Shown: piece by piece, positions 20,745 through 33,141 of the stretch | Position numbering within the stretch: position 1 is the stretch's first letter | Layout of the letters: every line of letters begins with the position of its first letter | Origin: Pseudo-nitzschia pungens | Lineage: Eukaryota > Bacillariophyta > Bacillariophyceae > Bacillariales > Bacillariaceae | Reading direction: 5' to 3' | DNA length: 64,000 nucleotides | NCBI GenBank assembly: GCA_037355855.1 | Contig: CM074764.1 | Span: 1,612,001 to 1,676,000 of the forward strand | The notes under the pieces: model-generated | What the model was told of the DNA's origin: nothing | The model's input: the letters and a program-made list of their open reading frames with translations, nothing else | Database searches by the model: none | Translations under genes and position numbers: made by a program

Positions 20745-22311
20745 ATGCTTTGATCCATTTTATTGTATTGGAGATGTTGGATTGTTTGATTGGAGAGTTT
20801 GTGTTGAATGTGTTCCTTTGTATCAATTTGTAGATCTCAAACACTTGGATGTTGTTTTTTGTTGCTCTTCAGGGTATCAATGTATTACTGTTGTTGAGGA
20901 TAACGGTGATTTTGGATTACCTTGTTTACAGTATTAAAATCTCATTTTTTTGAAGAAGAAACTGGAGGAAAGGTTTCTTTTCTGTGTATTTTATTATTAC
21001 ATAGTATTATTTTTTGTTCAGCGCATGTTGTAGTAAGTTACAGTAACCTTAGAAGCGAATGTGTTGGATTTTGGATTTGGATGGAGTTTTTGTAAGGTAC
21101 GAGTTCGTGTGCATCATGTTTCACCCCTTCTTACTTATTTTCCCTGAATCTGCTACGCCCAATTCCCGGGCGCCGTCTCGTCTGGCCAGCAACTACCACC
21201 GGTCTGAAGGTGTCGTGTTGCTAGTTGACCAAACCTCCTAGGAGCTATGGGACCTGCGGTCCTATGTATAGGTATACTAACTATAATACATAGGTTTGGC
21301 GGGCTAACAAAGCTGCTAGAGAGAAAGTGTGATCGCATATGCGAGTGCATGTAGCAGGGCTTAAGTCCCATGCTAGAAGCAGTTGCAAAGGTGCATCGCA
21401 AGGGTGGGAAGGGTGGGAACTTTTTCTCAGACCACCATTCTTGGTCATTCACATAGACAGCTTTAAGGCTCCCTCTTTGCGAAAACAATGAGAATAGTAT
21501 CCGTACCAAAGACCCCTGCTCAGCAACTCTGCCTACTACTCTACGTTCTACTGTACTTGCTCATTCCTCACTGTACAGCTCTGTTCACTACGGCACTGGA
21601 CAATGGTAGACTTGGGTCAATGGTACGGATCATACGATCCTACATTGCCTTTCGCACTTGCCTTGCCCTAAGGTGGCAAGGTTAACTTACTCGTAACTTA
21701 CTTGTACGATACCGTACCAGTAAACCTTACGGTAAATCTTACGTACACTATGAAGTTGTGAGACATATTCTACACGTGTAATCAAAGTAGTCGTCGATCC
21801 CTTCGATGAGATTGGGATTCAGATGATTCATTTTTTGAGAGACGACGAGAACCAGTGATGCGACCATCGAGTCGTAGTTTCGTCATCACAATTAGTTGGA
21901 AGGAATAGCTGCATGTACGTACCAGGGACGAGGTACAAGTAAGGTCTTACCCTTCCCATAAAAAAGGTACACGTATGTAATTTTGTAGTTTTTAGACAGA
22001 TGACGAGGGGTTGGAACGAAGTCTCAGGTCACGTGGAAATCGGCCATAATTTCTCTTACATGAATGTCCCGAGGAGTCCCGACACCTTTTTGCTGTCGTA
22101 ATTACTTAAGGATCTTTTTTCGTTAGTTTGAAATAGTGGTGTTCTCCAATTGCTGTCCATGCGCCACGCCACCTTTTCTCTCCAATCTTCGAAGAAAACA
22201 TGATGATTCAGGCGGGTCCAACCGGTTGCGTACTTGTATCGACTATCGAAAGGGAACAATTCGCATCTTGTTGAGTCCCACCGCAAAATCCATCCTGGTG
22301 GTCATTGTTTC
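20745..22311. other. Intergenic region upstream of the desaturase
   Basis: No gene is supported. The part 21150-21450 is less AT-rich, has a CCTATGTAT...ATACATAGG inverted repeat (about 21262-21295), and does not code convincingly. From about 21660 to 21990 the recurrent CCTTAC / GTACGT words appear again. A frame open before 22312 has no ATG. Confidence 0.45.
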
Positions 22312-22356
22312 ATGGACAAGAGTTGTTGGAAGATAGAAAAAAAGAAGTTTTCCACC

Positions 22357-23820
22357 ATGTGTCGCCCTGAGGTAATGAAAGATGCCGCAATCAAAGGAAA
22401 TGGAGGCAAAGTAAACTCCAAAGACTTGTCCGAAGAGGACAAATGGCTTGCGACCTTCGACTTCGAACAATTCTCGAAAGAAATCAAAGATCTTGGGAAA
22501 AAGCTCGAGAAGGAGCAAGGCCCCGCAGACGTTGCCCATCTCAACAAAATGATTAGATGGTCTAACACATTTGCAGCCATTGGCTTGTTGACCATGGGTT
22601 TGGGTGTAAATCCAATCACTATTATATGTTTGTCTCTGTACACCTTTTCGCGATGGACTATGATTGCGCACCACGTCTGTCATGGAGGTTACGAAAAGTG
22701 CCACCCCAACAAGAGCCGCTGGTCTCGATTCAAGTTTGGTCTTGGCAATTTATGGCGCAGATTCAATGACTGGTTCGATTGGATGATGCCTGAAGCGTGG
22801 AATGTGGAGCACAACACTCGGTAAGGCTAATGATCACGCTTGATAATACGCACTATCTTTCTTCCATAAAAGGTCTGCAATGAAGGGAACCAGTGACATC
22901 GATACCTGTATCTATCTTACCCGGCACACTTTTTCGTCACTTGTTCTCCTCCCTGTCGAATGCGTAGTCACCATTACAATCTTTCCGAAGTGCATGATCC
23001 GGATTTGGTGGAGGAAAATCTCAAATCTTTGCGGGAGATGAATATTCCAACGTTCGCGAAATACATGGTTGTTACATTTTTTGCCTTCACCTGGAAATGG
23101 TTTTACTATGCACCTAACACGTACAAGGAACTCAAACTTGCACAAATGAGGAGAAAGGGGCAGAAGATCCCCGCAAATATCAATCCAGCAGAGCAAATGA
23201 CGTTCAAAGCCGCCTTGTTCGGGGAGAGTAACTTTTTCTACTCTTTCTCCGAATTGATGATGGTTGTTTTGTTGCCATACCTTGTGTTTCATTTCTTTGT
23301 TGCGCCACTTCCATATCTGTTCGTGGGTAAACACTTTGGCTATGACACTTCCCTTTACTGGAATGCCGTGAAGAATCTTTTCCTCGCCGAACTGTTGACG
23401 AACGCCCACGGATTCTTGGCCGTAGTGACAAACCATGCCGGTGATGATATGTACCGATTTCGCAAAGCGTGCCGTCCGTTTTCTGGATCATTCTTTCTTC
23501 GTCAGGTCTTGGCCAGTGTTGACTACAGCATGGGGACCGACGCTGTTGACTTTTTCCATGGTTGGTTGAACTACCAGATTGAACACCACATGTGGCCTAA
23601 TCTTTCGATGCTGAGCTATCAGAAGTCCGCACCTCTTGTGGAAGAAATCTGCCGCCGACACAACGTGCCATACATCAAAGAAAACGTCTTCCGTAGACTC
23701 AAGAAAACTGTTGACATTATGGTTGGCAACACTTCAATGAGATGGTTCCCCGAAGATTTCGAGGATAGCTACCTCGAGACGGACATCAAGGCAGAGAAGG
23801 CAGCCTTAAAGTCTGAATAA
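22357..23820 (+). CDS. Membrane fatty-acid desaturase (QIEHH type), two exons
   Basis: Exons 22357-22820 and 22968-23820, with a 147-bp intron (GTAAGG...GTAG) that splits the Arg codon of EHNTR|HHYNL; 438 aa. An in-frame ATG at 22312 would add 15 residues. The three histidine boxes of di-iron desaturases are present: HHVCHGG, EHNTRHHYNL (formed only after splicing) and NYQIEHHMWPN. Hydrophobic spans lie around FAAIGLLTMGLGVNPITIICL, YMVVTFFAFTWKWFYY and LMMVVLLPYLVFHFF. The Gln in the third box is typical of front-end acyl desaturases, but no fused cytochrome b5 domain is visible, so the electron donor must be separate and the regiospecificity is open. There is no clear plastid presequence, so the endoplasmic reticulum is the likely site. 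It introduces a double bond into an acyl chain. Confidence 0.88.
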
Positions 23821-24114
23821 TTTTATAGATTGCTCCTTTATCCGCTGCGGCATTATATGCTGAGTTTTTAATGCTCGTATATCTCATGGTACTGTAGTAC
23901 AAACTCGAAGGAACATATCATGAAATAATAACAGGTGACGAACATGAAAGAATACGAGACTATGAATGGAAATAAAGGTTTGTGATTCGGTCCGTGTGAC
24001 ACGGAAGATCACAGCTTCCACTACAGCCCACTCAATCAAATACATAGACGAGAATCTGAAGTACTTAAAATAATTCGGCCAAATGCATATAATTGGAGTT
24101 AGGACTTCGTTTTA

Positions 24115-26469
24115 TCATCTTACATTACGGCTCCATGTTGGTGGTAAGTCACCCAGCCTTATCTTTTTGGAAGATGCTGGTGATGCTCGTGACTCCACTT
24201 CCAGTATTTCCGAAAGAATGTCATGGGGTGTTCCTTTCAAAAGTCTTTCAAGCACAGCTCTACTCAACATTCCATCCTTCTTACATTGTTCAAACGAATA
24301 GATTATCGATTTCCTCCTCAGATCTCCTTCGGGTAACAGATGATTGCACAGCTTGAACCAAAAAGCGTATGTGTAGCTATCCGCGGCAATATACTCTGAG
24401 ATTCGGATGTCATTATACGTTTGAGCGGCAATCTTGAAAGCTTTCAGTTTGTCCCCAGCGTCTCCTACACATGATGCGGCAGCATTGAGTAAATAGTTGT
24501 ACGGATAAGCATTTGGACGAAGTTCTGGATCCCTCGTGTTGTCGTATAAATCGTTTAACTGAGACAGCAAGTCCCTCGACTTGACGATATTCTCAAGCGT
24601 GGGATTTTTTGATAGAGACAGAATCACCATTGTATACGTCCGTAAATTGGGCTTCATCTGCGGGTCTTCCTTCTCCTGAAATATACGCCATGCCTCGTAG
24701 AAGAGATCAAGACTTCGTTCGGCAGCAGATGGATCTGTTGATTTCGAGAAACATTCAATTGCTGTTGTGTAGCTGATAATGTCTGGATCGCAGAATTGGG
24801 ATAGTTCAAGCAGATTTAGCACACTCAGAGCTTTCTCTGGATTTGCATTCCCTCCACTCTTCGCAATTTTGTTTATGGCTATGTTGTAGTAAGCCGTGGC
24901 AGGTCTCAGAGACTTGTCCCCCTTTTCCCACAAAGTATGCATTTTTTCCAACGTTTGTACTGCATCTGCGCCTGCGTTCTGGCGATTGCTACTTCCCAAT
25001 GCTCTCAAAACGCAGTGGTATGTAAAGCAGTCAGGAGTTATCGTGGGTTCTTCTTCTTTGTTGTTGTCCATAAACTGAAAAATGTTCTGGATTTTCTCAA
25101 GACTATCAGCAGATTTCTTATCTTTCAGGTGACCATATAGTACAGAGTTGTAAGTGAAAACATCAAGTGTCAAAGATTTGCATTTCTTTTTTATCTCATT
25201 CGCTCTCCACAGAACTTCTTCAGCCTTATCCGTGCGGCCAATTCGGGCCCATGCGGATATAACGCCATCTGATCGTAAATGATAAAATTCGTGAAACAAG
25301 ACGAAACGAAACAAACGTGATGTAAGTGTAAAGGTGCGTTCGGTAGTCAACAAAAGTCAATCGTTTTAAAAAGTCTTACTGAACGCGAAGAGCTCGGGTT
25401 CTTGGTCAGCTGACTCTCCCCCCCTTTCGAAATTGTCGATGCATTCAGAAAGCAGGTCGTGGGCTTCTGCGACTGAATTTGACTTCGTCCACGCTAGTAT
25501 TGCGTTTGTGTACGATTGACTATTCGGAAGCGATGTTTTCAACGAACTATTCCTTTTCTTTATCATTTTCATTTCCCTCAGAATGCGATCCGCATGTGTA
25601 GGTGCGTCATCCTCCTGACTCTTCGACCAAGCCTCCAACACCCAATCATAGCCCTGAAGTTTTGTCTCGTCATCAGGCGAAATTTCGAGCAACCTGTTTA
25701 GATTACTTTCTGCCATTTTGGCACACTTCCCATCCCGAAGATTCCCCTGTTGCCATGCCCATGCATTGATTACATGACTGAAGCTTTCGATTGAAGGATC
25801 AATGCCATCAGTTTCCATCTGATACAAAAGTGATTGCGCTTTCTCTGCGTATTGTCGGTCCCCTCGTGGTGTGGAACATGCAGCATATGCTTGGAGGGCT
25901 AAATTACAAGTGTGTGTCGAAACACGTCCGTTTTGACGTTCCCACAGCTCATCGACAAGTCCATCTACCACATCCGCAGCACACACAACTGTTGAATCGC
26001 CGTCGATCCACCTTAACCTCCCGCGTCGGCATAATGCGCTGAGCACTATTTGATACGATTCCTCGTTAGCCACTCCGATGTTAACCATATGTCGAAGCAT
26101 TGAAGTCACTCGATTTGCTCCATCTATGTCTTGTGATAAGATGGCTGGTCTGTTTCGTCGATCCATTGGCGACAAAGTCGTTATGTTTGAGTCTTTCGAA
26201 GAATCATCGAATGCGTTCTTCCTGGATTCCAGGACACGTTTCATATCCATGTGAAATCTGTCGGCAGGATTCGTAGATCCGCCAACTCCATTTTTGACGC
26301 TAACATCAACAGATTTTGTCAATGAAACGACTGTGTGTAGACTCCTGCCGGACAAACTCGGATCATACCGAAAAGAAAAAATCGATGATGACGTGAAAGG
26401 ACCAAATCCCTCGGAGACGGGGAAAATTGCGATCCAAAATAGGTTCGAGGATATTGTTCGATACTTCAT
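24115..26469 (-). CDS. Pentatricopeptide-repeat (PPR) protein, organelle RNA factor candidate
   Basis: Exon 1 is 26469-25380 and exon 2 is 25268-24115, with a 111-bp intron (GTAAGA...TCAG, 25269-25379); 747 aa. The join gives ELFAFNGVISAWARIGRTDKA. PPR-like helical pairs recur throughout: STHTCNLALQAYAACS, SIESFSHVINAWAWQQG, NSQSYTNAILAWTKSNS, DVFTYNSVLYGHLKDKK, PDCFTYHCVLRALGSS, ATAYYNIAINKIAKSGG, NLRTYTMVILSLSKNP, NAYPYNYLLNAAASC, AADSYTYAFWFKLCNHL. The N-terminus MKYRTISSNLFWIAIFPVSEG|FGPF looks like a signal peptide followed by Phe, as in diatom plastid proteins, so plastid RNA processing or stability is a reasonable inference. No DYW, E or SMR tail is seen. Confidence 0.85.
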
Positions 26470-28001
26470 CAGAATTCAGGTTTGTAATATGTTTGTTTTT
26501 CTTTAGCGAATTATTCAAGTCATGGAAAGCAGGTGATTGTCAACGACATATCTAGCATGGGTGCATTGAAATCGATTTGGTGATAATTAATATGAACAAA
26601 ATCGGAAATTCTTCAACACAATAGCACGATGAAATAACGTACTCTTACTACCTGGAATGGTACAGCACGGGATCATGATGGATAGACAAGACAACATGGT
26701 TAAAAAGGTTAGCTTCTTTTCTCAACGAAACGATGATCGTTGATTGATTGATTCACTCATTCACTTGCATCGTCCGACGTTGACGCATGCAAAAAAATTC
26801 AATGGTCGGGACGCGCAGCGCGACGCTCTTCGATCCATGGTAAAACCTTACTTTATACTACTGTAGTAATTTTACATACGTATCTATTCTGGATTACGTA
26901 CTTGGGCTCCTCGGTCCTGGATCGTCAATCCCGTCCTGGATCGTCAATCCCTATCTTGAGAATATTACTAAAAAAAATTAGTGGAGTTGTGAGTAAGGTT
27001 TTTATTATCACCTCCGTCACAATGGAGCTCTTACTTCGCTAGAAGAGAGAGTGTGAGAGAGGGGGGAAAGTTAAAAACTGACTTTTCGCTGTTTTTAAAT
27101 GTAGACCTGGTAGGATTTTGTGTACTAAAAGTTACCCCCGGAATGGTCATGGATAGACATTTTTTGTGTTTTTGGCAATGATTATTGTTGATTTTAAGTT
27201 AAATATAGGTACGCATAACCATACATAACCAGTAAATAATAACCATAAAAACATAGTAAAAAATTAAGGACTACAACTCCACTCACCCCTCAAGTTCCAA
27301 TACTACTACTACTAATAACAATACTGCCGTAAACCTTACGATAGTTACGACTAAGATTAATTACTCACTACACGTAAGAGTACCAACGACACTCCATCCC
27401 GAATCGGGAATCACAATCCTCAATGCTTTACGTAACCTTACCTAGAGGTAAGCTTCCGTAGTACTGTAATGAGAGTAAGATGATTCAGTCTCTCGACAAA
27501 CGAAGCCGGCAATGAAGAGTTACCGTACATGGCCTAAGATAAGGCAGGTTGCGTTAGGACTACCGGTAGGATGTCGGTGAAGCAAGAGACGATTTCTCCC
27601 ACTAATAAACGTCTACCCTTACAAGTAATACCATAAACCTTACTCGTAAGAGAAGTATTACTAGTGGATACTTCGTCTATATTATTGTACTACTATTAGT
27701 TACTAGTAAAATAGTAGTGTATTTTTTAAAATACGAAGTAATGGTAGCATTTTGTCATTGCCGCAAACGCATTTCAGGTACAAGTACGGAACAAGACGGC
27801 ACTTCTTCCCAAAGAAATCATACAGAACTGTACTTTCACAAACGATCATGTTCAAATAAGATTGCTAGCTAAGGTTACGTTATGTTGTTGGATGAATTAT
27901 TTTTTGAAAAAAATAGTTCCCTTTGATTGACATCTCTTCGAATTTTGCACGGGAGTGTATCCGGCTGATCAGAGCTCTCTGTCAACAACACATTTCCGTC
28001 C
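26470..28001. other. Intergenic region with a candidate small inverted-repeat element
   Basis: There is no coding sequence. It contains a duplicated phrase (TCCTGGATCGTCAATCC twice, near 26914-26950), a possible small terminal-inverted-repeat element (26981-27282) and many CCTTAC / GTAACC words around 27330-27720. The gene on its left starts at 26469 on the minus strand; the gene on its right ends at 28002, also on minus. Confidence 0.5.
26981..27282. mobile_element. Candidate MITE-like element with short inverted ends
   Basis: GTGGAGTTGT at 26981-26990 is repeated inverted as ACAACTCCAC at 27273-27282, about 300 bp apart, with extra imperfect matching outside (TTAGTGGAG and its counterpart GAGTGGAG). 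A sequence at about 1401-1460 shares the left part (TTAGTGGAGTTGT and GGAGCT[TC]T[TA]A[AC]TTC). The repeat is short, so this is tentative. Confidence 0.35.
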
Positions 28002-31000
28002 CTACAGCACATAACTGAGGCTCTTCTTGATTTGGTTTTCTTTTCCCGATATTATTGACTCGGCATCGATGATCTGGACAGAAGATGCACCTGAATCATC
28101 GCTGTCTGAATTCTCTGAATCAGTAGTAGGAACTGTGGCATTGTGGGATGATGCTTCACTTTTCCGTGTTACCACCAGTTTCGTTCGCGTTGTCCATTGC
28201 GCTGGAAAACTAGCAATCAATAGTAACAAGAGGTACAAGTGAACCAAACCGAAGAACACCTTTTGTGTTGCATTTGATGCAGACATTGAATCATCATCGA
28301 GTCCAATAAGCCGCGACAACGTTTGTCTATAGCTCGTTCCATAGTCTGATTTTGCCAGAATTTTTTCATCCAGAAAATCTTCGGACAAATCCCGTAACTC
28401 ACTATCTGTGATCCAATCAGGATATTGGACCGATAACGACTTTTGATTGGAAGGGACGAGAGAAGATAATGCCTGGTTGGTAAAGGCTGACACATGCTTC
28501 CCAATCAGGTCTCGTCGCCGTTCCACTTCTTCCCCTAAGTTTCTTGCAGTTGACCCCACCGAACGAGCTTTATCGATTGCATTGCCGGCCAGCTCCTGGG
28601 TTCCGCTTTGAACAAATTCAGCAAACGTCGCTGCTTGAGTGGAAATGGCCCCTCCAAACCCACCAATGATTTTGAAAAACGGGTTACCGCCGGAACCAGA
28701 TTGACCTGGCGTGTTTGTCTGGTGTGATGTAACCGGGGTGGTAATACCTTTCACCTGAGCAAGCGGCGCTAACAATGATGGAAAACCATCCACCACTCGG
28801 TCTAAAAAGTCGAACGACATGGGATTATCTAAGCGCAAATATTCAAAGAATATACCCTCCGCGATGTCTGGTCTCGGGAAAGAATCCATAAAGACTCCAT
28901 TGAGTCGAACCTGGAAAAATTGGTGTGAGTGAAAAATAAGTTCAACGAAGGACCACGGGGGAAAACTGAAGCTCAATAATAATTGCTTGACAACAGGTTT
29001 GACACGCACCTCTAAATCACCATTCTTTCTCCACGTAAACACCAATTCTGTACCTCGGGCACAACACGATGGATCTGCGTTATATTCTTCGGGTGCAATT
29101 TGTGCACACGTACAACGATTTGGATTGTCTGGTGATTTCGCAATTTCCAGAAATATTGGATCCGCAGGCCTTGGTTTCATGCTTGAGCCAATCAATAATT
29201 GCTTTGATTCCGGTGTGAGCATTTTCCAGTCTGCATCCAGACTAGATCGCATTGTGTCCGTTGAAAGCTGCATATTTATTTTCAGAAATATTGTTCTGTC
29301 GAAACTACTGGTAGGTCCACTTGTACTCGTAAAACCTTTCATCGAGCGTAAAATGCGAAAAAAATCTTCACTCTGTCGAAGCCCTTCCGAAGTCAAGGTT
29401 GCGTATGGTTCGAAACTAGGATCCGCCAAAATATCACGTTTCGACGCGTAAAAGCCAACCCCGTAAACCTTGATTCGTAGTTCAGCACAGCGGAAAAATC
29501 AACATATCAGAAAATGCATACAGAAATAAATTCTACAATAATGCCGCACAAAAAATCGAGTTCATTACCAACCTTGATATTCAACATTGTTTTGGTGTAT
29601 TGCCCAACTCCTGTCAATGTGTGTCGTCCCACATCTTTACGTTCATGCCCAAGATACTGGCAGAGATCAGTCCTGAAGACCAAACCAGTTTGAGGATCTG
29701 TCCACCGTTCGTTGTTGGAAGCTGCAACGTAAGGGTTCGTCTGAATCTTTCTGACAAAAGGTTTCTCGTGCAAGTGTGGTTTAACGCTATCTTTGTTGTG
29801 CACCATTGATTGGGGGTTGTTCTTATCTTCTCCAAAAAGACGCGTCGTCTTCTTATTTCCGTTGCTTTTGCTCGAGCGTCGTTTGGATGTCGGAGTTGTA
29901 AGATTGTGACCAGTTGCAATCAATATGGGGTTGGTATTTCCAAGAAATCGAGGGAGCTCTTTCGATACCTTTTCAGGCGACTGATGAGGTAGTATTGACT
30001 TTATGTTCAACGTTGACAATCGTGGCTCTGTGCGGTCAGAATATACAGATGCATGGCTGTGTGCAATATCTACTTGAGATGGTAGATTTGTATTTCGTTT
30101 CGGATGCGACGAAGCCAATCCTGCCGTTTCTGAAGGCTTTTCTTCCTCTCGATCTGTCGGCTTTTCTATTGTAATTTTTGTTTTGGAATTGACAGATAGT
30201 GTATCCGTGCCAGATGGTGTTGGCTGGATGGCGTACGCATCTCTTTGGTGATTATGACGCACAAACTGAACTTGAGCCAATCTTTCTTCAATGCTGCCGT
30301 TCTGCGAAGATAAAGTGAAATTGGAATTCATGGAGGCAGGTTGGTTGCCATCGCATGGTGACAACACCGCATTTGATAAATGTCTCCTCCATACACATAG
30401 CTCAAGATGTTGTCGTTTGTTTAGAAGTCGCTTTCGATTTGTGCTTGATGCCCTTCGATTGCTCCCTACAAAGCCTCTCGCTGGTTTGTCAAAGTAAAGT
30501 ATTCCGTGTTCGTTTAATCTCCAATACCATGCTCGATCTTCAGAGCAAGGTACAATAACAAGCTTGTTGTCTTTCCGCCGTCTTGTCATACATTCTGTGT
30601 TTGTTAAATCTTCGTCGCTGTTGGAGAGAGAGGAAGTTCGTGTATTGCTCTCTGATACGTTTGTACTAAAAGGGTTGTAGAATTGAGCAATATCCTGGTC
30701 AAAGACTTGCAAAGCATAGTATCCTTGCACTGCTTCATGATCGACGTCATCATCCTCCATGGCCCATCGAATCCATTGTCTTCTTCGCACGTGCCTTCTA
30801 GACTTTGGAATCACACGCCAAAGGTTGGCGTCCCCGCATTCTGAAAATAGCCCCATTGACCCAAAACATTTCTGGTCTTGTGCATCTTGCAGCCAGTATG
30901 GGTCCAGTTTGTTTATATCATGTATTATTGAATCGCGGTTCTGCCTCTCGGCCAAGGAAATTATTGATATAGCGCTATCCACGCTTTGGATTGCTGCTGC

Positions 31001-31120
31001 TGCCTCTTCCCAAAAAATGAATGAAATGCCATTGCTTTTCGGGCGCAAATGTGTCGAAACACACACTAGGTGAAGAATGACAAGGAATAGACGAGACGAA
31101 CGAGTTCTAGGAACTAGCAT
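28002..31120 (-). CDS. Secretory protein joining a beta-trefoil-like region and a chalcone-isomerase-like domain
   Basis: Three exons: 31120-29573, 29468-29010 and 28910-28002. The introns are 104 bp (GTTGGT...CAAG) and 99 bp (GTGCGT...CCAG); 971 aa. The ATG at 31120 opens a signal peptide or anchor (SSRLFLVILHLVCVSTHL). Residues about 130-270 resemble a ricin-B-type beta-trefoil (CMTRRRKDNKLVIVPC...WYWRLNEHGILYF...LELCVWRRH). From about residue 465 a chalcone-isomerase-like fold is recognisable after splicing: GVGQYTKTMLNIKVYGVGFY, ASKRDI, LVFTWRKNGDLEVRLNG, GIFFEYLRLDNPMSFDFLD. A C-terminal hydrophobic segment (FFGLVHLYLLLLLIASF) and an acidic serine-rich tail follow. The 99-bp intron is in frame and stop-free, so retention would still give a protein. 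Plant-like flavonoid catalysis is not implied; non-enzymatic members of the fold bind fatty acids. Confidence 0.75.
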
Positions 31121-33141
31121 CCTCCTTCTGCGTTGCACCACACGTCAAAGAACTATTGTGTATTTGAAATGTATTTCTCGTGTTTCTCGTATTACTTTAG
31201 GTGAAAACAGAGTTGCCGTTGTTCAATTTCCCCGCAGTCTTCTAAAGTTGTCGTGTTTTTGTTCGATTGCTTGATGACATTGTCGATCTTGTTTGTGGAT
31301 ACGATATGGCACCTATTTCGTGAACGATGTTTTCGGTACGTAACTTAGTTGCTTTCACAGAGTTTCTAGTCGTCACTGAACTTTCGAAATGGGTTTGATT
31401 GTTGAGTACGAGTAAGGTTACCGTACGAAGTGCCTCGAAGTAAGTTACCCGTAAAGTTACTACTAATATTATTTTTCATCTTTCTCGTTGAAGAGGTTTG
31501 TTTCGTACCGTACCTTGCTGGCAACCTCGAGTTGACAACTGCATGCCGACTTCTGTTGATTGGAAATCACAAATAAGTTGCAGTGGGGGTCGACGTCATC
31601 CGATGTTCATTCCTCCTCAATCCCCCGAGAAATATACACGTGGAGAGAATTGATTCCGGGATAACACGTGATTGGACCTGGGGGGGGGGTAGTGGAGTTG
31701 AATGCCATCATTGCCTCTATTTTTTAAGTAAGATTACCGATATTTTTTTGTTGAATAGTAGTACGAAGTAAGTTAAGGTTAGCTTAGTAACTTCGTAGCA
31801 GAGTACATTTTAAAAGTACCTTACTACAGTACGACAGTACAAGAAGTACCGTATTGGGGTGTGACCGATAGCAGCAGTACGGTAGTAATAAAGGTACTAC
31901 TTCTTCTTATAGTATCATGATGTAGTAGTACTAAATAAGGGCCCAGCATCCTGTCTAGCACCCTGTTCAGTCTCTTCCTTACCCCAGTATAGTTCCATCT
32001 ATCTGTTAGCACGCTGAATATCTTATAATATAGAGCTGCTAAGAGCTGCTGGGGTATGTAGATCTGGTAAAAATCCTACTTGAAAGGCCCAGCATCCTGT
32101 CTAGCATCCTGTCTAGCGTCCTGTCTAGCGTCCTGTCTAGCATCCTGTCTAGCATCCTGTCTAGCATCCTGTCTAGCATCCTGTCTAGCATCCTGTCTAG
32201 CATCCTGTCTAGCATCCTGTCTAGCATTCTATTTAGTATGTTCCCCTTATTTCTGTACAGTTCCGTCTATCTGTTAGCACACATTTAGTTAGCCCAAGCA
32301 GCAAAAGTGGTCCATGGATAGTAGTAGGGTTCAAGTGCTGGTTGTAACACTCAAATTAGAAATAAGATAAAGTGATAGAAATAGTAGATGTACTTTGAAT
32401 ATTATGATGTTCAATACTTCAAAAAGAGGGAATGGTTTCTTGAATAGGAGAATACATGACATTTTTGATGTTTGGCATGCATTGGGCAGAATGCTACTCA
32501 TGACACCAGATCCAATAGCATAATCAACAGCATGCCAAATCATCACACCTATTAATTGATGCATGGAATTTCCTTGATATTTAGAGCCTCCTACGATTGT
32601 ATCACTAGAATGTTACAATAATATTCTTCATGTGCTTCAGTGCTTTCTCCTCACAAAAGCATAGTAGTGTTCACAGCCCATAGCTTGCAGGGTTCAACTT
32701 GAGAGCAGGAAATAGTCAATGGCAGGAAGCAAATTTGCCTGTCTAAATGTAGGTGCTAATCTTTATCTCAATTCAGATTGCTTGAAGCTGTAACTCTACA
32801 TTCTATCATCACGTAGATGTTTTCTTTGTTTGGGTGTGGAGACCAATTGCTTGAGGCTCTGAGTGTACACAATAGGATCATGATGTAGGCGTCTTTTCCT
32901 TTTGGGTCTTGAGACAAACCCTGCGATGCACTTGTTCTGACTGGGCTTGAAATCGACATGCTTCACACGGTACGTTCGAAAACTTTGTTCGTGCAGAGTA
33001 TGGAGGCCCTGGTGTTGCTATTGCGCAAAAGATGTAGAGATTACATACTAAAGTTTATTTTTACTCTTCCAGCGGATACTACGGTAGACAAACGTGAACT
33101 TCTTCACGAAGTAGACGTCTCTCTGATAGCAGTACAAAACG
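31121..33141. other. Intergenic region with a minisatellite
   Basis: No gene is supported. Bases 31320-31870 are full of GTAAGGTTAC-type words and contain a G tract (31680-31690). Bases 31939-32282 hold two related modules, one of them expanded into a 12-bp tandem repeat (separate entry). The frames at 32331-32959 show no recognisable protein. Confidence 0.5.
32089..32228. repeat. 12-bp minisatellite (TAGCRTCCTGTC)n
   Basis: About 11 to 12 direct copies of TAGCATCCTGTC, with a few TAGCGTCCTGTC variants near the left end. The flanks (GGCCCAGCATCC on the left, TATCTGTTAGCAC on the right) also occur around an unexpanded copy at 31939-32010, so expansion happened inside one copy of a duplicated module. 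The apparent Cys-Leu-Ala-Ser ORF is just the repeat translated. Confidence 0.9.

Noticed and set aside
23821..24114. Possible gene between the desaturase and the PPR gene
   Set aside because: A short convergent 3' region with no ORF.
32039..32277. ORFs of Cys-Leu-Ala-Ser or Leu-Asp-Arg-Met repeats on both strands
   Set aside because: They are the 12-bp minisatellite translated; there is no spacer diversity, so it is not a CRISPR array either.
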